Assembly (NCBI GenBank): GCA_902783615.1
Contig: CACZRQ010000092.1
Coordinates: 1-17,950 of the forward strand
Origin: an uncultured Bacteroidales bacterium
GTDB lineage: Bacteria > Bacteroidota > Bacteroidia > Bacteroidales > Bacteroidaceae
Reading direction: 5' to 3'
DNA: 17,950 bases
Part shown: positions 13,390 through 17,950 of the stretch, piece by piece
How positions within the stretch are numbered: the first letter of the stretch is position 1
Layout of the letters: every line of letters begins with the position of its first letter
Program-made: the position numbers and the translations under genes
Notes under the pieces: model-generated
What the model was told of the DNA's origin: nothing
The model's input: only the letters and a program-made list of their open reading frames with translations
Database searches by the model: none

Positions 13390-13425
13390 TATTTGAAATC
13401 GTTAAGAACACTCCACCCTACGGGG

Positions 13426-14403
13426 CTAATTGTCAATCGTCAACCTATCGAAGATTTGGAATAGGTCTTCAACGGTTTCGGCACGGAGCATGGCGATGCG
13501 GGTTTCACGGAAATTGGGGATGCCCTTGAAGAGCGGACTGGCAGCGATGTGGCGACGCACATGCAAGATGCCTCGGCGCTCATCGAGCAAATTGACACTA
13601 TCCAACACCTCCTGACGCAATACATTGAGGCGCCACTCGGCACTGAGAGGCGGCAAGGGCTCGCCCGTCTGCAGGAAATGCTTCACCTCCTTGAATATCC
13701 AAGGCCTACCAAACGAGGCTCGGCCAATCATCACGGCATCCACACCATATTTATCAAAGCACTCCTTGGCTCGCTCGGGGGTGGTGATGTCGCCATTGCC
13801 AATAATGGGAATCTGCATGCGGGGATTCTCCTTCACCTTGCCAATGAGCGTCCAATCTGCTTCGCCAGTGTACATCTGCGCCCTCGTCCTGCCATGAATG
13901 GTCAACGCTGCAATGCCACAATCCTGCAACTGTTCGGCCAAATCGACGATAATCTTGTTGCTGTCGTCCCATCCCAAGCGTGTCTTCACCGTAACAGGCA
14001 GATGCACAGCCTCTACCACCGCATGGGTGATCTCCAGCATCTTGGGAATGTCGCGCAACAGACCTGCTCCTGCCCCCTTGCCTGCCACCTTCTTTACGGG
14101 ACAGCCAAAGTTCAGGTCGATGACATCGGGCTTCGCCTCCTCCACCATGCGGGCGGCCTCCACCATCGCATCGGTGTTCTTACCATAAATCTGAATGGCC
14201 ACAGGTCGCTCCTCGTCGCTGATGTTCAACTTGCGCATGGTACTGTTGACAGAACGCACCAACGCATCGCTCGAAACAAACTCAGTATAGACCATATCGG
14301 CACCGAAACGCTTGCACGTCAAGCGAAAAGCAGGGTCGGTGACATCCTCCATCGGGGCGAGGAGCACAGGACGTTCTCCTAAATCAAGGTTAGCAATCTT
14401 CAT
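13426..14403 (-). CDS. dusB: tRNA-dihydrouridine synthase (DusB/NifR3 type)
   Basis: A 325-residue flavoenzyme that reduces uridines in the tRNA D-loop with NADPH and FMN. The TIM-barrel hallmarks are visible: LLAPMEDVTDPAFR (14-27) at the N terminus, catalytic C101 in DLNFGCPVKKVAGKGAGAGLL, K140 in VKTRLG, H170-G-R-T-R (FMN phosphate region), GNGDI (202-206) and MIGRASFGRPW (225-235). A C-terminal helical tRNA-binding domain follows (about 245-325). The choice of DusB over DusA/C rests on the NifR3-like N terminus and length. The ATG at 14403 has a TATCTTTG box on the same strand at 14456-14463. It is divergent from the U32 gene. The stop codon lies inside a CCCTACGGGGCTAA motif. Confidence 0.95.
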   Translation of the reverse strand: MKIANLDLGERPVLLAPMEDVTDPAFRLTCKRFGADMVYTEFVSSDALVRSVNSTMRKLNISDEERPVAIQIYGKNTDAMVEAARMVEEAKPDVIDLNFGCPVKKVAGKGAGAGLLRDIPKMLEITHAVVEAVHLPVTVKTRLGWDDSNKIIVDLAEQLQDCGIAALTIHGRTRAQMYTGEADWTLIGKVKENPRMQIPIIGNGDITTPERAKECFDKYGVDAVMIGRASFGRPWIFKEVKHFLQTGEPLPPLSAEWRLNVLRQEVLDSVNLLDERRGILHVRRHIAASPLFKGIPNFRETRIAMLRAETVEDLFQIFDRLTIDN

Positions 14404-14455
14404 CTCTTTTCAATAAAACACGGTTGGCAAAGCTATCTCTTTCGCCTTTTCTTTG

Positions 14456-14482
14456 CAAAGATAAGAAAAATCACTAACTTCG
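14456..14482. promoter_or_regulatory. Divergent -7 boxes of dusB and the U32 operon
   Basis: Minus strand: TATCTTTG at 14456-14463, about 52 bases before the dusB ATG. Plus strand: TAACTTCG at 14475-14482, one base off the TAnnTTTG consensus, 23 bases before the U32 ATG. The 102-base intergenic region must hold both promoters. Confidence 0.55.
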
Positions 14483-14505
14483 CGCACTCAAATGTCAATA
14501 AAGAA

Positions 14506-15780
14506 ATGAATTATAACATCGACGACTTTGAAATCATGGCTCCCGTGGGGTCGAGGGACTCGCTGCAGGCCGCCATTCAGGCAGGTGCCAACTCGGTGTA
14601 TTTCGGGGTGGGACAGCTGAATATGCGCTCGCACTCTGCCAATCCCTTTACCATCGACGATCTGCGTGAGATAGCCGCCACCTGCAACGAGCATGGCATC
14701 AAGAGTTACCTGACGGTGAACACCATTATCTACGACAGCGACATGGCTCAGATGCATGCCATTGTGGATGCCGCCAAGGAAGCTGGCATCAGTGCGGTGA
14801 TTGCCATGGACATCTCAGTCTTGACATACGCCAGAAGCATCGGGCAAGAGGTGCACCTAAGTACGCAGTTGAATATCAGCAATGTGGAGGCACTGAGGTT
14901 TTACGCCCAGTTTGCCGATGTGGTGGTATTGGCCCGTGAGCTGAACTTGGATCAGGTGGCCGAGATTCATCGTCACATCGTGGAGGAGAACATCTGTGGC
15001 CCAAGTGGCAAGCAGGTGCGCATCGAGATGTTCTGTCACGGAGCCCTCTGCATGGCGGTATCAGGCAAGTGCTATCTGTCGTTGCAGGAAGAGAACAAGT
15101 CGGCAAACAGAGGCGAGTGTCGCCAGATTTGCCGCAGGGGCTACATCGTGACTGACAAAGACACAGGCGATGAGTTGCAGATTGACAACAAGTACATCAT
15201 GTCGCCCAAAGACCTGAAAACCATTCATTTCATCAACAAGATGATGGATGCGGGCGTTAGGGTGTTCAAGATAGAAGGCAGGGCTAGGGGACCCGAATAT
15301 GTGCGCATCGTGGCAGAATGCTATCGCGAAGCCATCGAGAGTGTGATTGACGGAACCTTCTCTGCGGAAAAGTTATTGGCTTGGGACGAGCGCCTGAGCA
15401 CAGTGTTCAATCGAGGTTTCTGGAACGGCTACTACTTAGGCCAGCGCTTGGGCGAGTGGACACACACCTACGGCTCAGCCTCGACAGAGCGCAAGATTTA
15501 TGTGGGCAAGGGCATTAAGTACTTCAATAATATTGGTGTGGCAGAGTTCCTCTGCGAAGCCGCCGAGCTGAACGTGGGCGACAAGGTGCTGATAACTGGT
15601 CCTACCACTGGAGCCATCTTCCTGACGTTGGAAGAGGCTCGCGTAAACCTGAAGCCTGTGCAGACAGTGCACAAGGGCGACCACTTCTCGCTGAAGGTGG
15701 AGAAGATTCGTCCGTCTGACAAACTGTTTAAATTGGTGAGTACTCACGAGATGTTGCAATTCAAAGGATTAGAGCCATGA
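14506..15780 (+). CDS. Peptidase U32 family protein (probable RNA hydroxylation enzyme)
   Basis: A 424-residue U32 protein. The family signature is present at 174-191 (EMFCHGALCMAVSGKCYLS), with further cysteines C205 and C209 in RGECRQICRR; these are the likely ligands of the iron-sulfur cluster reported for the family. The N-terminal part (MAPVGSRDSLQAAIQAGANSVYFG) is a TIM-barrel start. Although named peptidases, characterised members such as E. coli RlhA (YdcP) and TrhP (YegQ) hydroxylate 23S rRNA or the tRNA anticodon wobble uridine using prephenate. Which RNA this copy acts on cannot be decided from sequence. It is the first gene of an operon: its TGA overlaps the next ATG (ATGA at 15777-15780). 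The start at 14506 is the only suitable ATG. Confidence 0.9.
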   Translation: MNYNIDDFEIMAPVGSRDSLQAAIQAGANSVYFGVGQLNMRSHSANPFTIDDLREIAATCNEHGIKSYLTVNTIIYDSDMAQMHAIVDAAKEAGISAVIAMDISVLTYARSIGQEVHLSTQLNISNVEALRFYAQFADVVVLARELNLDQVAEIHRHIVEENICGPSGKQVRIEMFCHGALCMAVSGKCYLSLQEENKSANRGECRQICRRGYIVTDKDTGDELQIDNKYIMSPKDLKTIHFINKMMDAGVRVFKIEGRARGPEYVRIVAECYREAIESVIDGTFSAEKLLAWDERLSTVFNRGFWNGYYLGQRLGEWTHTYGSASTERKIYVGKGIKYFNNIGVAEFLCEAAELNVGDKVLITGPTTGAIFLTLEEARVNLKPVQTVHKGDHFSLKVEKIRPSDKLFKLVSTHEMLQFKGLEP

Positions 15781-16178
15781 GTAAGTATGTGTATGAACTG
15801 GAGATGAAGGTGCGCGACTATGAGTGCGACCTGCAAGGCATTGTAAACAACGCCAACTATCAGCACTACTTAGAACACACGCGCCACGAGTTTCTGCTGA
15901 CCACCGGCATCAGTTTTGCCGAGTTGCATCAGCGTGGCATCGATGTGGTGGTGTCGAGAGTGACAATGTCGTTCAAAACTCCTTTGAAGAGTGGAGACGA
16001 GTTTGTGAGCAAGCTTTTCCTGAAGCGCGATGGTGTCAAATTCGTGTTCTACCAAGACATTTTCCGCAAGAGCGACAACAAGTTGAGTCTGCGAGGCGAG
16101 GTAGATGCCGTGTGTTTGGTGAATGGGGTGCTGACACGAGGCGAGATGTTCGATGAAATTTTTGCTGAATATTTATAA
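15777..16178 (+). CDS. Acyl-CoA thioesterase, 4HBT/YbgC-like hotdog fold
   Basis: A 133-residue single hotdog domain, the standard length. The N-terminal catalytic motif Y15-x-x-D18-x-x-G21-x-V23-N24-x-x-x-Y28 (VRDYECDLQGIVNNANYQHY) is that of the 4-hydroxybenzoyl-CoA/YbgC-type thioesterases, with D18 as the catalytic Asp. Such enzymes hydrolyse short or medium acyl-CoA, or acyl groups linked to acyl carrier protein, in the cytoplasm; substrate range cannot be read here. It overlaps the U32 gene by four bases and is 17 bases upstream of dprA, so translational coupling within one operon is likely. Confidence 0.9.
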   Translation: MSKYVYELEMKVRDYECDLQGIVNNANYQHYLEHTRHEFLLTTGISFAELHQRGIDVVVSRVTMSFKTPLKSGDEFVSKLFLKRDGVKFVFYQDIFRKSDNKLSLRGEVDAVCLVNGVLTRGEMFDEIFAEYL

Positions 16179-16195
16179 CCAATAAAAACATAACG

Positions 16196-17305
16196 ATGAC
16201 CAACGAAAAAATTGCTTCCATTGCCTTGACATTGTGTGAAGGCATCGGTCATATCAACGCCAAGCGTTTGATAGATGAGATGGGCAGTGCTACTGCCGTG
16301 TTTGAGAACCGTCTGCAACTGCCTGATTTGCTGCCAGAAGTGCATCAGCGGGTGGTGGATTTGCTGGATTGCCCTGATGCCTTCAAGCGGGCAGAGCAAG
16401 AGCTGGCTTTCTGTGAGAAAAACAGCATTCATTGCCTTACGTTGAAAGATGAGGCCTATCCCTCCCGCCTCAGGGAGTGCGAGGATGCCCCTGTTGTCTT
16501 ATTCTTTAAAGGAGAAGCCGACCTAAACAAACTGCATGTGCTGTCGATGGTGGGCACACGCCGAGCCACGGAGTATGGCAAGGAGTTTTGCGCTTCGTTT
16601 GTCAAAGACTTGGCGGCTTTGTGCCCAGATGTGCTGATCGTAAGTGGTTTGGCTTACGGCATCGATATCCATTCACATCGCGCAGCTCTCGCCAATGGAC
16701 TGACTACCATTGCCGTGCTGGCACATGGATTGGACAGGATTTATCCTCCATCGCATCGGCAAACAGCCGTCAATATGCTGAATAACGGAGGCTTGCTCAC
16801 GGAATACCTACCAGGCACCAATCCCGATTCCTTCAATTTTGTGGCAAGAAACCGCATTGTGGCAGGTATGGCAGATGCTACCTTGGTGGTGGAGTCGGCA
16901 TCCAAGGGTGGTTCGCTGATTACGGCTGAATTGGCAAATATCTATAACAGAGATTGTTTCGCCGTACCTGGAAGAATCAACGATGAATTCTCGAAAGGAT
17001 GCAATCAGCTAATCAGGGACAATAAAGCCAGTCTGATTACCCAAGCCGAGGACTTGGTGAATGTCATGGGGTGGCAACAGAAAGATGCTAAGCCAGAAGC
17101 CATCCAACGCAATCTGTTTGTAGATTTGACTCCAGAGGAGACCTTGATAGTCAAAATCCTGAAAGAGAGGGGCGACTTGCACATGAATAACCTGACGGTA
17201 GAGGCCAACCTGCCCATCTTCAAGCTCACTCCCATCCTATTCAGCTTGGAGATGAAGGGAGTAGTAAAAGCCCTTGTTGGTGGCGTTTACCATTTGCTGG
17301 GGTAA
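16196..17305 (+). CDS. dprA: DNA-processing protein DprA
   Basis: A 369-residue DprA/Smf, which binds incoming single-stranded DNA during natural transformation and loads RecA. An N-terminal SAM/HhH-like region (about 1-60) precedes the Rossmann-like core with VGTRRATEYG (119-128), SGLAYGIDIHSHRAAL (150-165), AVLAHGLDRIYPPSHR (173-188), the SFNFVARNRI segment (212-221) and SKGGSLITAE (236-245). A C-terminal winged-helix domain (about 310-369) is present. No truncation is seen, and family assignment is firm. DprA is widespread even in bacteria not known to be transformable, so competence is not proven by its presence. It is the third gene of the U32-thioesterase-dprA operon. No terminator is visible before the next promoter. 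Confidence 0.96.
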   Translation: MTNEKIASIALTLCEGIGHINAKRLIDEMGSATAVFENRLQLPDLLPEVHQRVVDLLDCPDAFKRAEQELAFCEKNSIHCLTLKDEAYPSRLRECEDAPVVLFFKGEADLNKLHVLSMVGTRRATEYGKEFCASFVKDLAALCPDVLIVSGLAYGIDIHSHRAALANGLTTIAVLAHGLDRIYPPSHRQTAVNMLNNGGLLTEYLPGTNPDSFNFVARNRIVAGMADATLVVESASKGGSLITAELANIYNRDCFAVPGRINDEFSKGCNQLIRDNKASLITQAEDLVNVMGWQQKDAKPEAIQRNLFVDLTPEETLIVKILKERGDLHMNNLTVEANLPIFKLTPILFSLEMKGVVKALVGGVYHLLG

Positions 17306-17309
17306 GATA

Positions 17310-17341
17310 TTTGATTATTCCCCGAAGTTTTATTACTTTTG
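17310..17341 (+). promoter_or_regulatory. Promoter of the YfhO-family gene
   Basis: TTTG at 17310-17313 and TACTTTTG at 17334-17341 are separated by 20 bases, a full consensus match beginning just after the dprA stop codon. The ATG lies 25 bases further on. Confidence 0.72.
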
Positions 17342-17366
17342 CACCATATTATATATAAAAGAGCTT

Positions 17367-17950
17367 ATGAAGAAGATTATACCAGACATCATTGCCATAC
17401 TGACATTTGTGGTCATCTCGTTCGTGTATTTCTATCCTGCCGACATTGAAGGAAGGATATTGTTCCAACACGACACCACGGCTGGTGCCGCAGCTGGCCA
17501 GGAGGCAAAGGAATATTATGAGCGGACAGGAGAGCGCACTCGATGGACCAACTCCATGTTTGGCGGTATGCCCACCTATCAGATATCGCCCTCGTATGAT
17601 TCCACGGATACCTTGACGAAAGCGGAAAACGTCTATCAACTTTGGTTGCCTGAGTATGTCCGATTGGCATTCATCATGCTCTTAGGCTTTTACATCTTGC
17701 TAAGGGCTTTCGGCATGTCGGCTTGGCTCTCGGCATTGGGAGGCATCCTGTGGGCATTCTCCTCCTACTTCTTCATCCTCATAGCTGCTGGCCACCTGTG
17801 GAAATTCGTTACTTTGGCTTTCATTCCCCCCACGATTGCAGGTTTGGTGCTGGCTTATCGAGGGAAAATCTGGCAGGGAGGCATTGTGTTTGCCCTGTTC
17901 GTAGCCCTGCAGATTCTCTCTAACCACGTGCAGATGAGCTACTACTTCCT
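17367..17950 (+). CDS. YfhO-family polytopic membrane protein (5' part only)
   Basis: An open frame of 194 residues runs off the end of the window without a stop. It starts MKKIIPDIIAILTFVVISFVYF (first membrane segment), followed by an extracytoplasmic loop with the family-type stretches FQHDTTAGAAAGQEAKEYY and WTNSMFGGMPTYQ, then further hydrophobic segments at about 98-112, 116-138, 143-158 and 166-180. YfhO proteins are large (about 800 residues in Bacteroidota) membrane proteins with similarity to GT-C glycosyltransferases; YfhO of Bacillus has been linked to glycosylation of lipoteichoic acid, but the role in this phylum is not established. The start is the first ATG after a consensus promoter. 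It has its own transcription unit, separate from dprA. Confidence 0.85.
   Translation, partial: MKKIIPDIIAILTFVVISFVYFYPADIEGRILFQHDTTAGAAAGQEAKEYYERTGERTRWTNSMFGGMPTYQISPSYDSTDTLTKAENVYQLWLPEYVRLAFIMLLGFYILLRAFGMSAWLSALGGILWAFSSYFFILIAAGHLWKFVTLAFIPPTIAGLVLAYRGKIWQGGIVFALFVALQILSNHVQMSYYF

Noticed and set aside
13549..14382. Plus-strand frame of 277 codons opposite dusB
   Set aside because: Antisense shadow; the minus-strand product has all the Dus motifs.

Overview
The window looks like chromosomal DNA of a Bacteroidota species, most likely a Prevotellaceae member (Prevotella/Segatella type). The evidence is direct: almost every real gene is preceded by the Bacteroidota promoter element TAnnTTTG (several with a TTTG 19-20 bases further upstream), Shine-Dalgarno sequences are absent, and several proteins are types typical of the phylum (DUF4294, an HhH-plus-barrel outer-membrane protein, PAP2 fused to a barrel, GG-type peptide precursors).

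Layout. 1-1050: a palindrome-rich non-coding stretch, then two tandem small genes sharing a nearly identical 48-residue double-glycine leader but with unrelated C-terminal cores, then a perfect 18-bp inverted repeat. 1075-2685: rubrerythrin (minus) divergent from a membrane-anchored non-specific nuclease (plus). 2791-4599: PAP2 phosphatase fused to an outer-membrane barrel, convergent with a radical SAM protein (4610-5383). 5384-5731: a probable ~70-nt small RNA or attenuator on the minus strand and the mutS promoter. 5732-8350: mutS. 8351-8745: a BIME-like cluster of REP hairpins, followed by a frameshifted REP-associated (IS200-like) tyrosine transposase. 9210-11192: HhH/barrel outer-membrane protein, divergent from a DUF4294 protein (11312-11923). 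12016-12201: a third, divergent copy of the GG-leader peptide gene. 12202-13425: 1.2 kb without genes, holding a 22-bp tandem repeat, a mirrored array of 11-bp GGTGGATAGTT repeats bounded by an 18-bp inverted repeat, and a second BIME copy. 13426-17950: housekeeping block, dusB (minus) divergent from U32 protein - acyl-CoA thioesterase - dprA, then the start of a YfhO-family membrane protein that runs off the end.

How parts work together. The most unusual content is the set of three leader-sharing peptide genes with hypervariable cores and no maturation or export genes nearby, which implies a maturase/transporter acting in trans. A second system is the transposase with its hairpin family: at least eight hairpins share an invariant CTGAAAG centre while their stems covary. 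DprA and possibly the HhH/barrel protein may relate to DNA uptake, and MutS to mismatch repair; these links are inference. No rRNA, tRNA or CRISPR array was recognised.
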